From: Rhodopseudomonas palustris
Lineage (GTDB): Bacteria; Pseudomonadota; Alphaproteobacteria; Rhizobiales; Xanthobacteraceae
Reading direction: 5' to 3'
DNA: 59,691 nucleotides
Assembly (NCBI GenBank): GCA_016215605.1
Contig: JACRJB010000041.1
Coordinates: forward strand, 1 to 59,691
Shown piece by piece: positions 38,017 to 48,213 of this stretch. A program made the translations under genes and the position numbers. Position 1 is the stretch's first letter, and each line of letters opens with the position of its first letter. The notes under the pieces were generated by a model that did not search any database, was not told where the DNA came from, and saw nothing but the letters and a program-made list of their open reading frames with translations.

Positions 38017-38712
38017 ATGCTGACCGTCGATAACATCAGCCTGTATTACGGCGCGGCGCAGGCGCTGCGCGGGGTGTCGATCGCGGCGGAGCCCGGCAAG
38101 GTCACCTGCGTGCTCGGGCGCAACGGCGTCGGTAAGACCAGCCTGCTCCGCGCGATGGTCGGCCAGCAGCCGATCGCATCCGGGTCGATCCAGTTCGACG
38201 GCGTCGATATCTCGCATCTCAAGCCCTACGAGCGGGCGCGGCGCGGCATCTCGCTGGTGCCGCAGGGCCGGGAGATCTTTCCGCTGCTCACCGTCGAGGA
38301 AAATCTCAAGACCGGCTACGCGCCGCTGAAGCGCGCCGACAAATCGATCCCCGACGACGTGTTCTCGCTGTTTCCGGTGCTGAATTCGATGCTCGGCCGG
38401 CGCGGCGGCGACCTGTCCGGCGGCCAGCAGCAGCAGCTGGCGATCGGCCGCGCCCTGGTGATGCGGCCCAAACTGCTTTTGCTCGACGAGCCGACTGAAG
38501 GCATCCAGCCGTCGATCATCAAGGACATCGGCCGGGCGATTTCCTATTTGCGCAGCCTCGGCAACATCGCCATTGTGCTGGTCGAGCAATATCTCGATTT
38601 CGCCTGCGAACTCGGCGACAGCTTTGCGGTGATGGACCGCGGCGCAGTGAAATACACCTGCGACCGCGCCACCCTCGACCCCGCGGAGATCAGCCGGCAG
38701 ATGGCGCTGTAA
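38017..38712 (+). CDS. urtE: Urea ABC transporter, ATPase UrtE
   Basis: 231-residue LivF-type ATPase. Walker A GRNGVGKT is at 34-41, the signature LSGGQQQQLAIG, and Walker B LLLLDEPTEGIQPS. The frame is open further upstream through the repeat element, but the ATG at 38017 gives the standard N-terminus MLTVDNISLYYG. It is the last transporter gene; the urease accessory gene follows after another repeat region. Confidence 0.95.
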   Translation: MLTVDNISLYYGAAQALRGVSIAAEPGKVTCVLGRNGVGKTSLLRAMVGQQPIASGSIQFDGVDISHLKPYERARRGISLVPQGREIFPLLTVEENLKTGYAPLKRADKSIPDDVFSLFPVLNSMLGRRGGDLSGGQQQQLAIGRALVMRPKLLLLDEPTEGIQPSIIKDIGRAISYLRSLGNIAIVLVEQYLDFACELGDSFAVMDRGAVKYTCDRATLDPAEISRQMAL

Positions 38713-38778
38713 GGACGGCTTTGACGAGCGGTGAGTTGTTGACGGTCAGTGACATGGCAGGGCGAGCGCCGCTGGTCA

Positions 38779-38955
38779 CCTCTCCCCGCGCGCGGGGAGA
38801 GGTCGGATCGTCGCGCAGCGGCGATCCGGGTGAGGGGGCGTCTCCACGAGGCCGAGTCTCTCACATCGGCATCGCTCATAGGCCATGCCACCGAGAGTCA
38901 GCGATTCGTGTCGCCCCTCACCCCAACCCTCTCCCCGCAAGAGCGGGGCGAGGGA
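38779..38955. repeat. Palindromic repeats between urtE and ureD
   Basis: A perfect 24-bp palindrome CCTCTCCCCGCG / CGCGGGGAGAGG at 38779-38802, followed at about 38915-38955 by a related but inverted CCCTCACCCC / GCGGGGCGAGGG block. These are common dispersed intergenic elements. They fill the 280-bp gap and could end the transporter mRNA or separate it from ureD. Confidence 0.75.
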
Positions 38956-38992
38956 GCTCGCTGCCTGCGCGGCGCCGCTGCGGCGACAACGC

Positions 38993-39832
<840 letters not shown>

Positions 39833-39901
39833 CGTCGCTCCGTCATACACCGCTCGTAGTTCGCACCGCCCAACGACCTCTGCAATCGATCGAGTGCCTT
39901 C

Positions 39902-40204
39902 ATGAATCTCTCTCCCCGCGAAAAGGACAAGCTGCTGGTCTCGATGGCGGCGATGGTGGCGCGCCGGCGCCTGGAGCGCGGCGTCAAGCTCAACCATCCC
40001 GAGGCGATCGCGATCATTTCCGATTTCATCGTCGAAGGCGCCCGCGACGGCCGCACCGTCGCCGAGCTGATGAAGGCGGGCGCCGAGGTGCTGACCCGCG
40101 CGCAGTGCATGGACGGCATCGCCGAAATGATCCACGACATCCAGGTCGAGGCGACCTTCCCCGACGGCACCAAGCTCGTCACCGTTCATCAGCCGATCCG
40201 GTGA
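39902..40204 (+). CDS. ureA: Urease gamma subunit
   Basis: 100-residue structural subunit, full length. Almost the whole protein matches the family: [37 protein letters not shown] and the end [18 protein letters not shown]. It is followed after 6 bp by a non-urease gene rather than directly by ureB. Confidence 0.97.
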   Translation: MNLSPREKDKLLVSMAAMVARRRLERGVKLNHPEAIAIISDFIVEGARDGRTVAELMKAGAEVLTRAQCMDGIAEMIHDIQVEATFPDGTKLVTVHQPIR

Positions 40205-40210
40205 CCTACC

Positions 40211-40687
40211 ATGGCGATCGATGCGTCAACAGCCGGACATCGACTCGCCGAACTGCATGGAGAGTATCTGTTCGACACCGGGCTCGAGCCTGACCTTGAG
40301 GGCGCCCAACGCATTTTCGTCATCCTGTGGCGATTTCAGGCAGAGCTCTACAACGGCGGAGTTTGGCAATTCTTCGCGAACTCGGCCGATATGCACACGC
40401 TCTACCTCTGCGACGCATTGCGAGAGGTTGGCGCGGCTGAGTTAGCTGAGACGATGGAAGAGGCAATCGCTGCGTCGCGTCCGGGCACTGCCTGGCATTC
40501 TGCGGCAAGCCAATCCGCCGCGCTGGGTCATGCTCCAGCCGACGTTCGCGATCAGGCTCATGCCTTCGATGATAGGATGGGCCCCAATCTCGATGCACTC
40601 TCGGTTAAACTCTATGAGTACGTCGACCGACATCGGGACCAGTTCGATGTCGACGAGCAATTCTGGGAACAGGGAAAGCTGCAATGA
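40211..40687 (+). CDS. DMP19/DUF4375-like protein inserted between ureA and ureB
   Basis: 158-residue soluble protein. The motif [19 protein letters not shown] (about 43-60) matches the DMP19-like domain (DUF4375), of which one member, Neisseria DMP19, mimics DNA. Acidic residues are frequent, in line with a DNA-mimic or protein-binding role, but the function is unknown. The gene is visibly less GC-rich than the ure genes on either side. It starts 6 bp after ureA, and its stop overlaps the ureB start (ATGA), so it is translated with the urease subunits. Confidence 0.75.
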   Translation: MAIDASTAGHRLAELHGEYLFDTGLEPDLEGAQRIFVILWRFQAELYNGGVWQFFANSADMHTLYLCDALREVGAAELAETMEEAIAASRPGTAWHSAASQSAALGHAPADVRDQAHAFDDRMGPNLDALSVKLYEYVDRHRDQFDVDEQFWEQGKLQ

Positions 40688-40998
40688 TCCCCGGTGAACT
40701 GTTCATCGAAGACGGCGAGATCGAGCTCAATGCCGGCCGCAAGACGGTGACGCTCAGCGTTGCCAACACCGGCGACCGTCCGATCCAGGTCGGCTCGCAC
40801 TATCATTTCTTCGAAACCAATCCGGCGCTGAAGTTCGACCGCAAGAAGGCCCGCGGCATGCGGCTCGATATCGCCGCCGGCACCGCCGTCCGGTTCGAGC
40901 CCGGTCAGACCCGCGACGTGCAGCTCGTCGCGCTGGCCGGCAAGCGCGTCGTCTACGGCTTCCGCGGCGACGTGATGGGCAAGCTGGACAAGGCTTGA
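40684..40998 (+). CDS. ureB: Urease beta subunit
   Basis: 104-residue structural subunit. Family signature [19 protein letters not shown], then [18 protein letters not shown] and GYRGDVMG-like end ([14 protein letters not shown]). It is coupled to the DMP19-like gene by a 4-bp overlap. The next 1.3 kb before ureC are foreign to urease operons of textbook type. Confidence 0.97.
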   Translation: MIPGELFIEDGEIELNAGRKTVTLSVANTGDRPIQVGSHYHFFETNPALKFDRKKARGMRLDIAAGTAVRFEPGQTRDVQLVALAGKRVVYGFRGDVMGKLDKA

Positions 40999-41043
40999 TG
41001 GCCCGCCATGTAAGGACTACCTTCAATGTAAGGAGTTCGAGCG

Positions 41044-41328
41044 ATGTCTTACAAAGCGTCCGCGACCCTCACCTCGAAAGGGCAGGTGACCTTGCCGGCC
41101 CCGATCCGCGAGCGGCTCGGGGTCACGGCCGGCGATCGCCTCGACTTCGACCTGTCGGCGTCCGGCAAGCTCACCGTCACAGCGGTCAAGCGGCGCAGCA
41201 TCTTCGAGAATTTCGACGAGCTGCGATTGCCGCCCCGCGGGCGCGCGCGCACGCGGAAGGACCTCGACGAGGCGATCGCCGCGACCATCGTCGAGAAATT
41301 CCCGCGGCCGGGCAGGCGGCGGGGATGA
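41044..41328 (+). CDS. vapB: AbrB/MazE-type antitoxin (VapB-like)
   Basis: 94 residues. The N-terminal swapped-hairpin domain is clear: ATLTSKGQVTLPAPIRERLGVTAGDRLDF. The Arg-rich C-terminal tail would wrap the toxin. The stop overlaps the PIN gene start (ATGA), the standard antitoxin-toxin order. It probably neutralises the toxin and represses its own promoter. The location, between ureB and ureC, is unusual. Confidence 0.88.
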   Translation: MSYKASATLTSKGQVTLPAPIRERLGVTAGDRLDFDLSASGKLTVTAVKRRSIFENFDELRLPPRGRARTRKDLDEAIAATIVEKFPRPGRRRG

Positions 41329-41717
41329 TCGCGGTCGACACCAACGTGTTGCTGCGGGTCTTCGAGGCGGACGACAACGCCGCCCAGACCGTTGCGGCGC
41401 GAGAGCTGGTTCGTTCGCAGGACGGCGTCTTCATCAATCCGGTGGTGCTGGTCGAGTTCGTCTGGGCGTTGCGGGCATCGTTCGGGCTCGATCGAAATGC
41501 GATCCATGCCCGATTGCAGCGCATCGTCGCGGCCCCGGAGTTCGTGCTGCCGTTCGCCGCCTCGATCGAGCGTGCCGTCGAGCAATACGGCAAGGGGCTC
41601 GCCGACTTCGCCGACTGCATGATCGGCGAACTCAATCTCGCCTTCGGATGCGATGCGACCATGACGTTCGACAAGAAGGCCGCGAGAACGCTCCCGTTCC
41701 GGTCGTTGAAGAGTTGA
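41325..41717 (+). CDS. vapC: PIN-domain toxin (VapC-like ribonuclease)
   Basis: 130-residue PIN domain ribonuclease. The acidic catalytic residues are present: D5 in AVDTNVLLR, E44 in VLVEFVWAL, D94/D97 in LADFADCMIG and D116 in TFDKKAAR. The full set suggests an active toxin. It is translationally coupled to the antitoxin gene. The nearest relatives are type II VapC toxins that cut tRNA or rRNA, but the target cannot be inferred. Confidence 0.88.
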   Translation: MIAVDTNVLLRVFEADDNAAQTVAARELVRSQDGVFINPVVLVEFVWALRASFGLDRNAIHARLQRIVAAPEFVLPFAASIERAVEQYGKGLADFADCMIGELNLAFGCDATMTFDKKAARTLPFRSLKS

Positions 41718-41774
41718 CAAGAGACGAGCCATGTCCGGGGCAGTTGCAAGCGGCGAAGTGATGGAATGTTGTCA

Positions 41775-42307
41775 ATGACCGATCTCGTCTTGGTGTCCCG
41801 CGCCGCCGATTTTGCCGCGCGCTCTCATGCCGGGCAGCGGCGCAAGGGCGCCGCGAAGGAGCCCTACGTCAATCACCTCGCCGAGGTCGCCGAGCTGCTG
41901 GCGGTAGCGACCGACGGCTCCGACGCGGCGCTGGTCGCCGCCGGCTGGCTGCACGACACCATCGAGGATTGCGGCACCACGCGCGACGAGCTGACCGACC
42001 AGTTCAGTGCCGACGTCGCCTCGCTGGTGGCCGAATGCACCGACGACAAGACGCTGGCGAAGGCCGAGCGCAAGCTGCTGCAGATCGCACACGCGCCGGA
42101 TCTCACCGGCCGCGCCCGAATGATCAAGATCGCCGACAAGATCAGCAATCTGCGCTCGCTGATCTTCTCGCCTCCCGACGATTGGGAGCGCGCGCGGCTG
42201 ATCGATTATCTCGACTGGTCCGACAAGGTCGTCGCCGGCTGCCGCGGCGTCAGCCCGTCGCTCGAACGCATCTACGACGAAACCGCATCATCCGGAAGGG
42301 CCGTCCT

Positions 42308-42311
<4 letters not shown>
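41775..42311 (+). CDS. HD-domain (p)ppGpp hydrolase, MESH1-like small alarmone hydrolase
   Basis: 178 residues from ATG 41775, which has GGAA eight bases upstream (ATG 41766 is an alternative). It is a single HD domain of MESH1 size. The metal and substrate ligands fall at near-identical positions: R24-region RRKG, H34 (YVNHLAEV), H60-D61 (GWLHDTIED), E64-D65 and D121 in [13 protein letters not shown]. Such proteins remove the 3' pyrophosphate of (p)ppGpp, or NADPH phosphate in animal MESH1. No synthetase domain is present. Its stop overlaps the ureC start (GTGA), so it is translated together with the catalytic urease subunit. Confidence 0.82.
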
Positions 42312-44020
<1,709 letters not shown>

Positions 44021-44189
44021 CGGCGGCGCCGGAACCCGCTTCGCGCGCGCCGGCCGGCGCGGGCGGAACCAGGGGCGGGCTCGCGCTCATTCTCCCGGTG
44101 CGATGTCGGATCGCGCCGGGCTGCGTCGTCATTCTGCTGCAAGGGCGCCGCTCGCGCGGTCGTCCGTCATCACAGCAGGGAACATGACG

Positions 44190-44606
44190 ATGCGTTTCAT
44201 GGTGATCGTGAAGGCCAGCAAGGACAGCGAAGCCGGCGTGATGCCGAGCACCGAGCTGTTCGAGGCGATGGGCCGGTTCAACGAGGAAATGATCAAGGCC
44301 GGCGTGATGCAGGCCGGCGAGGGGCTGCATCCGACGTCGAGGGGCGCCCGCATCAAGTACACCGGCTCGGCGCCGACGGTGACGCGCGGTCCGTTCACCG
44401 GCGATCTCGCCGCGGGGTTCTGGCTGATCGACACCGGATCGCTCGACGAGGCGATCGGCTGGATCAAGCGCGCGCCGTTCGTACCGGGCGACGAGGTCGA
44501 GATTCGCCAAATCTACGCGGCCGAGGATTTCGGCGAGACGTTCACGCCGGCCTTGCGCGAGCAGGAAGAGCGTCTGCGCGCCGAGGTGGCGAAGCGGCCG
44601 GGCTGA
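44190..44606 (+). CDS. YCII/DGPF-domain protein, first copy
   Basis: 138-residue YCII-related protein. The start ATG at 44190 is preferred by analogy with the next gene (AGGGAA nine bases upstream); 44184 is also possible. The DGPF-type motif is modified to TRGPFTGDLAAGFWLID. The rest, MRFMVIVKASKDSEAGVMPSTELFEAM and VEIRQIYAAEDFG, fits the YCII family, whose members are often encoded beside ECF sigma factors. Its function is unknown; a role in small-molecule binding is inferred from the fold. Confidence 0.85.
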   Translation: MRFMVIVKASKDSEAGVMPSTELFEAMGRFNEEMIKAGVMQAGEGLHPTSRGARIKYTGSAPTVTRGPFTGDLAAGFWLIDTGSLDEAIGWIKRAPFVPGDEVEIRQIYAAEDFGETFTPALREQEERLRAEVAKRPG

Positions 44607-44731
44607 CCGAGTCGCACGGGAACGATCGCCGCGACCGCCGGACGATGACCCGACGGGTTATTTCCATCGCGATGTCGGCGCGGCAGGTTGCGGTTCGTCC
44701 TCGACACGGAGTTCAAGCAGGGAAAACGACC

Positions 44732-45151
44732 ATGCGATTCATGATGCTGATGATCCCGAAGGGTTACGAGACCGCCGCGCCGGGCACCATGCCCGACGAT
44801 GCCGCCGCGATCGCGGCGATGATGAAGTACAACGAGGCGCTGCAGCAGGCCGGCGTGCTGATCACCTGCGACGGCCTGCACCCGCCGTCGATGGGCGCGC
44901 GCGTCAGCTTCGCCGGCGGCAAGCCGCTGGTCACCGACGGCCCGTTCGCCGAGGTCAAGGAAGTGCTCGGCGGCTACTGGATGATCGACGTCGCCTCGCG
45001 CGACGAGGCGATCGCCTGGGCCAAGCGCTGCCCGGCCGGTCCGAACGAGATCATCGAGATCCGGCAGGTCCAGGAGGTCGGCGATTTTCCCGACGAGGTG
45101 CAGAACGAGCTCGCTGGCTTCGAGGCGATGCAGTCGTCGGCCCGCGGGTGA
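44732..45151 (+). CDS. YCII/DGPF-domain protein, second copy
   Basis: 139-residue paralogue of the gene 126 bp upstream, with the complete signature VTDGPFAEVKEVLGGYWMIDVASRDEAIAWA. The 5' leaders of the two genes share AAGCAGGGAA-type words before MRFM. The C-terminus VEIRQVQEV-like part (IIEIRQVQEVGDFPDEV) matches its neighbour. ECF42-type sigma factors usually accompany such genes; none is adjacent here. Confidence 0.87.
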   Translation: MRFMMLMIPKGYETAAPGTMPDDAAAIAAMMKYNEALQQAGVLITCDGLHPPSMGARVSFAGGKPLVTDGPFAEVKEVLGGYWMIDVASRDEAIAWAKRCPAGPNEIIEIRQVQEVGDFPDEVQNELAGFEAMQSSARG

Positions 45152-45362
45152 GGCGAGTTCCGTGATTGGAACCCGGGGCAGGGAGGCCTGCCTTGGGTTT
45201 GCCTCAAGACATTTGGCGTGTTCGGTCGCGGTCGCAGGTTTGCCATCGGTTTGCCGCAAGCAAAAGCCCCGGAAAACGGCCTGTCCAGGCGGTGCTGAGC
45301 GGTGTCCCGGCACGGCCTGGTGTCGCGACCGGCTCCGATCAACTCGTGACTTTTCGCCGTCC

Positions 45363-45385
45363 TCATGTAAAAGCCCTTCACATGA
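45363..45385. promoter_or_regulatory. Candidate TetR operator over the regulator's start codon
   Basis: TCATGTAAA-N5-TTCACATGA, 9-bp arms with one mismatch, spanning the ATG at 45382. The left half ATGTAAA is the same word as in the palindrome upstream of the DUF2852 gene (46179-46197), which suggests one regulator binds both. Confidence 0.5.
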
Positions 45386-46086
45386 GCTGGCGCAAGGAAC
45401 AGCGCCGCGCCGAGCGCGGCTATCATCACGGCAATCTGAAGGAAGCGTTGCTGCAGGCGGCGCTCGGGCTGATCGCCGAGAAGGGGCCGGCCGGCTTCAC
45501 CTTCGCCGACGCCGCGCGGATGGCCGGCGTCAGCCCGGCCGCGCCGTATCGGCATTTCCGCGATCGCGACGAATTGCTGTCGAACATCGCCCAGCGCGGT
45601 TTCGAATTGTTCGAGCAGGTGCTCGCCAAGGCCTGGGACGACGGCCGTCCCGACACCATCACCGCGTTCATGCGGGTCGGCCCGGCCTATCTCGCCTTCG
45701 CCCGCAGTGAGCCGGCCTACTACTCGGCGATGTTCGAATCCGGTGTTCCGGTCGACGTCAATCCGCTGCTGCTGACGGCGTCGGAACGAGCCTTCAACGT
45801 CATCCGCGCCGCCGCCGAACGGCTCGCCGCGCTGACGCCGCCGGGCGTGACGAGGCCGCCGGCGCTGATGATGGCACTGCACATCTGGTCGATGTCGCAC
45901 GGCATCGCCTCGCTGTTCGGCCGCGGCGACGCCGCCCGGCGCAAGCTGCCGATGGCGGCCGAGGAACTGCTCGAAGCCGGCGTGCTGATCTATCTGCGCG
46001 GCCTCGGATTTCCGGCCGACCTTCGCTCTCCGCCGGAAAAGCCAGCAGAACCAAAGCGTTCTGGTCCTTGGGGCACCGCCCCATAA
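45382..46086 (+). CDS. TetR/AcrR-family transcriptional regulator
   Basis: 234 residues from ATG 45382. The N-terminal helix-turn-helix (about 14-60) is standard: YHHGNLKEALLQAALGLIAEKG, FTFADAARMAGVSPAAPYRHFRDRDELL. The C-terminal ligand domain resembles the WHG type (HIWSMSHGIASLF). It probably represses its own gene and the DUF2852 gene downstream, given matching palindromes in front of both. The ligand is unknown. The C-terminal ~20 residues are Pro/Lys-rich and probably disordered. Confidence 0.88.
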   Translation: MSWRKEQRRAERGYHHGNLKEALLQAALGLIAEKGPAGFTFADAARMAGVSPAAPYRHFRDRDELLSNIAQRGFELFEQVLAKAWDDGRPDTITAFMRVGPAYLAFARSEPAYYSAMFESGVPVDVNPLLLTASERAFNVIRAAAERLAALTPPGVTRPPALMMALHIWSMSHGIASLFGRGDAARRKLPMAAEELLEAGVLIYLRGLGFPADLRSPPEKPAEPKRSGPWGTAP

Positions 46087-46151
46087 GGCCGCCGCTCACT
46101 TCGATGTGAGCGCCGCGCGCAATTGTCGCCCCGACCGAAACCGCGGCTGGC

Positions 46152-46197
46152 TTGACAAAACCAGAGAATGGATTAGCTATGTAAATGTTATTTACAT
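46152..46197 (+). promoter_or_regulatory. Promoter with operator palindrome upstream of the DUF2852 gene
   Basis: TTGACA at 46152-46157 is a perfect -35 hexamer; the -10 is not clear (TATGTA-like near 46178). The palindrome ATGTAAAT-GTT-ATTTACAT (46179-46197, perfect 8-bp arms) covers the expected -10/+1 area, a classic repressor layout. Confidence 0.6.
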
Positions 46198-46230
46198 TCA
46201 CACCGGCGGTTGCCGGTCATGGAGAGGCAA

Positions 46231-46701
46231 ATGGCGAACGCCGCTGACTACAATCGATGGGGCCCGACCCAACAGCGCTATCAGCCGGCGCTGCGGTCGT
46301 CCTGGAGCCCGGGCTGGATCCTGCTGACGGTGGCCGGTTTCATCGTCTGGTGGCCGATCGGATTGGCACTTCTCTTCTACACACTCTGGAGCAGAAACAT
46401 GGGTTGCTGGGATCGCGGTGATCGCTTCTCCAACAAGATGGAGCGGATGCAGTACAAGATGGAGCGGATGCGCGAGCGCATGGATCGCCACGGCTTCGGC
46501 TTCGGCCCGCCGTCGAGCGGCAACCGCGCCTTCGACGAGTATCGGATGGAGACGCTGCGCCGGCTCGAGGAAGAGCAGGTCCAGTTCAAGGAATTCCTCG
46601 ATCGTCTGCGTCACGCCAAGGACAAGGAAGAGTTCGACGCCTTCATGGCGCAGCACCGCACCAAGCCGGCGCCGTCCCCCGACGCCCCGCAGCAGGGCTG
46701 A
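46231..46701 (+). CDS. DUF2852 single-pass membrane protein
   Basis: About 156 residues from ATG 46231, with GGAGAGG just upstream (ATG 46219 overlaps that site and is less likely). One membrane helix (WSPGWILLTVAGFIVWWPIGLALLFYTLW, about 24-52) is followed by a Met/Arg-rich amphipathic stretch and a charged coiled-coil part ending in a Pro-rich tail. This is the DUF2852 plan, known from alphaproteobacteria without assigned function. An operator-like palindrome upstream links it to the adjacent TetR gene. Confidence 0.82.
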   Translation: MANAADYNRWGPTQQRYQPALRSSWSPGWILLTVAGFIVWWPIGLALLFYTLWSRNMGCWDRGDRFSNKMERMQYKMERMRERMDRHGFGFGPPSSGNRAFDEYRMETLRRLEEEQVQFKEFLDRLRHAKDKEEFDAFMAQHRTKPAPSPDAPQQG

Positions 46702-46800
46702 TCGCCGCGTCGAATCAGTCACTTCCCTCGCGATTGCCGCCCGCCTGAGATCCAGGCGGGCGGCTTCGTTTTGCGGGTCGCGAAGTTTTTCGCGCGGCCA

Positions 46801-46827
46801 TGTCACAGCGTGCCGCGCCGTCTCGTC
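46801..46827 (+). promoter_or_regulatory. ECF41-type promoter
   Basis: TGTCACA (46801-46807)-N16-CGTC (46824-46827), the exact form described for ECF41 sigma factors. It is 29 bp before the decarboxylase-like gene that precedes the sigma gene, so the sigma factor probably drives its own operon. Confidence 0.8.
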
Positions 46828-46856
46828 CTCTCTGCAACCAACCGAAGGAGAGACCG

Positions 46857-47324
46857 ATGACGCCGCGCCTCAACCCGACCGCCGCCGCGCCCGACGCCTA
46901 CAAGGCGATGGTGGCGCTGGAGACTTATCTGAAAAGCTGTGGGCTCGAACCGAGCCTGATCGAACTGGTGAAGATGCGCGCCTCGCAGATCAACGGCTGC
47001 GCGTTCTGCCTCGACATGCACAGCAAGGACGCCCGCGCCCATGGCGAAACCGAGCAGCGGCTGTATCTGCTCGATGCCTGGCGCGAATCGCCAGTGTACA
47101 ATGATCGCGAACGCGCAGCTTTGGCCTGGACCGAGGCGTTGACGCTGATCGCGCAGACCCACGCGCCCGACCCGGACTACGAGATGCTGAAGCGCCATTT
47201 CACCGACGCCGAACAGGTCAAGCTGACGCTGCTGATCGGTGCGATCAACACCTGGAACAGGCTGGCGATCGGCTTCCGGCTGATCCATCCGGCTGCCCCC
47301 GCCGCCCATGCCAAGGCCTCCTGA
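46857..47324 (+). CDS. Carboxymuconolactone decarboxylase-family protein (AhpD-like)
   Basis: 155 residues from ATG 46857, with AAGGAGAG upstream. The CMD domain holds the redox pair in NGCAFCLDMHSKDAR (CXXC about 44-47, His following), as in AhpD-like peroxidases rather than true decarboxylases. The remainder (RERAALAWTEALTLIA) is the second helix pair of the fold. It overlaps the sigma factor gene by 17 bp. Carboxymuconolactone/oxidoreductase/epimerase genes are the usual partners of ECF41 sigma factors. Confidence 0.88.
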   Translation: MTPRLNPTAAAPDAYKAMVALETYLKSCGLEPSLIELVKMRASQINGCAFCLDMHSKDARAHGETEQRLYLLDAWRESPVYNDRERAALAWTEALTLIAQTHAPDPDYEMLKRHFTDAEQVKLTLLIGAINTWNRLAIGFRLIHPAAPAAHAKAS

Positions 47325-48213
47325 TCAACAATCGTCCGACGATGCAGCGGCGTCCTTCGCGCCGCTGCGCGCGCGGCTCGTCCGCGTCGCCTACCGCATG
47401 CTCGGCTCGGTCGCCGAGGCCGAAGACGTGGTGCAGGATGCGTACTTGCGCTGGCATCGGACCGAACGCGCGGAGGTCCGCGATGCTGCCGGGTTTCTCA
47501 CCCGCGTCGTCACCCGGCTGTGCCTCGACGTGCTGAAATCGGCGCGGCTCAAGCGCGAAACCTATGTCGGGCCGTGGCTCCCCGAGCCGCTGATCACCAC
47601 GCCGCCGGACGATGACGGGGACGATATCACGCTGACGCTGATGCTGGCGCTGGAGCGGCTGTCGCCGCTGGAGCGCGCCGCGTTTCTGCTGCACGACGTG
47701 TTCGGCCTCGGCTTCGACGACATCGCGCGCACGCTCGACCGCGACGCCGCGGCCTGCCGCCAGCTCGCCGCGCGCGCCCGCGGCCATGTCCGTGCCGAGC
47801 GGCCGCGATTTCCGGTGTCGGAGGAACGCGGCCAGGCGATCGCCGACGCGTTCTTCCAGGCGTCACGCAGCGGCGATGTCGCGGCGTTGACCGCGCTGCT
47901 CGCCGACGACGTGGTGCTCACCGGCGATGGCGGCGGCAAGCGCCCGGCGACGCTGAACCCGATCTTTGGCGCCGCAAAGGTGGCGCGGCTGTTCGAAGGG
48001 CTCGCCCGCAAACACGCCCCCGGTGCCTCCGCCCTGGTTTCGACCGGGCGGATCGACGGCCTGCCGGGCTTCGTCACCACCGAGCCGGACGGCCTGATCC
48101 AGACCACCGCGCTCGCCATCGAAAACGATCGAATCGTCGCGATCTACGTCGTCCGCAACCCCGACAAGCTGCGCCACCTACTGGTGCCCCCTGCACCCGC
48201 CTCGCTGCAATGA
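47308..48213 (+). CDS. ECF41-family RNA polymerase sigma factor with SnoaL-like C-domain
   Basis: 301 residues. Region 2 (about 17-80: RLVRVAYRMLGSVAEAEDVVQDAYLRW) and region 4 (about 110-165: LERLSPLERAAFLLHDVFGLGFDDIA) are intact. The C-terminal ~130 residues form a SnoaL/NTF2-like domain that acts as a built-in regulator in place of an anti-sigma factor. The group-specific motifs are all visible: WLPEP (90-94), DGGGK (207-211) and NPDKL (284-288). It is co-translated with the CMD gene through a 17-bp overlap. Confidence 0.92.
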   Translation: MPRPPDQQSSDDAAASFAPLRARLVRVAYRMLGSVAEAEDVVQDAYLRWHRTERAEVRDAAGFLTRVVTRLCLDVLKSARLKRETYVGPWLPEPLITTPPDDDGDDITLTLMLALERLSPLERAAFLLHDVFGLGFDDIARTLDRDAAACRQLAARARGHVRAERPRFPVSEERGQAIADAFFQASRSGDVAALTALLADDVVLTGDGGGKRPATLNPIFGAAKVARLFEGLARKHAPGASALVSTGRIDGLPGFVTTEPDGLIQTTALAIENDRIVAIYVVRNPDKLRHLLVPPAPASLQ

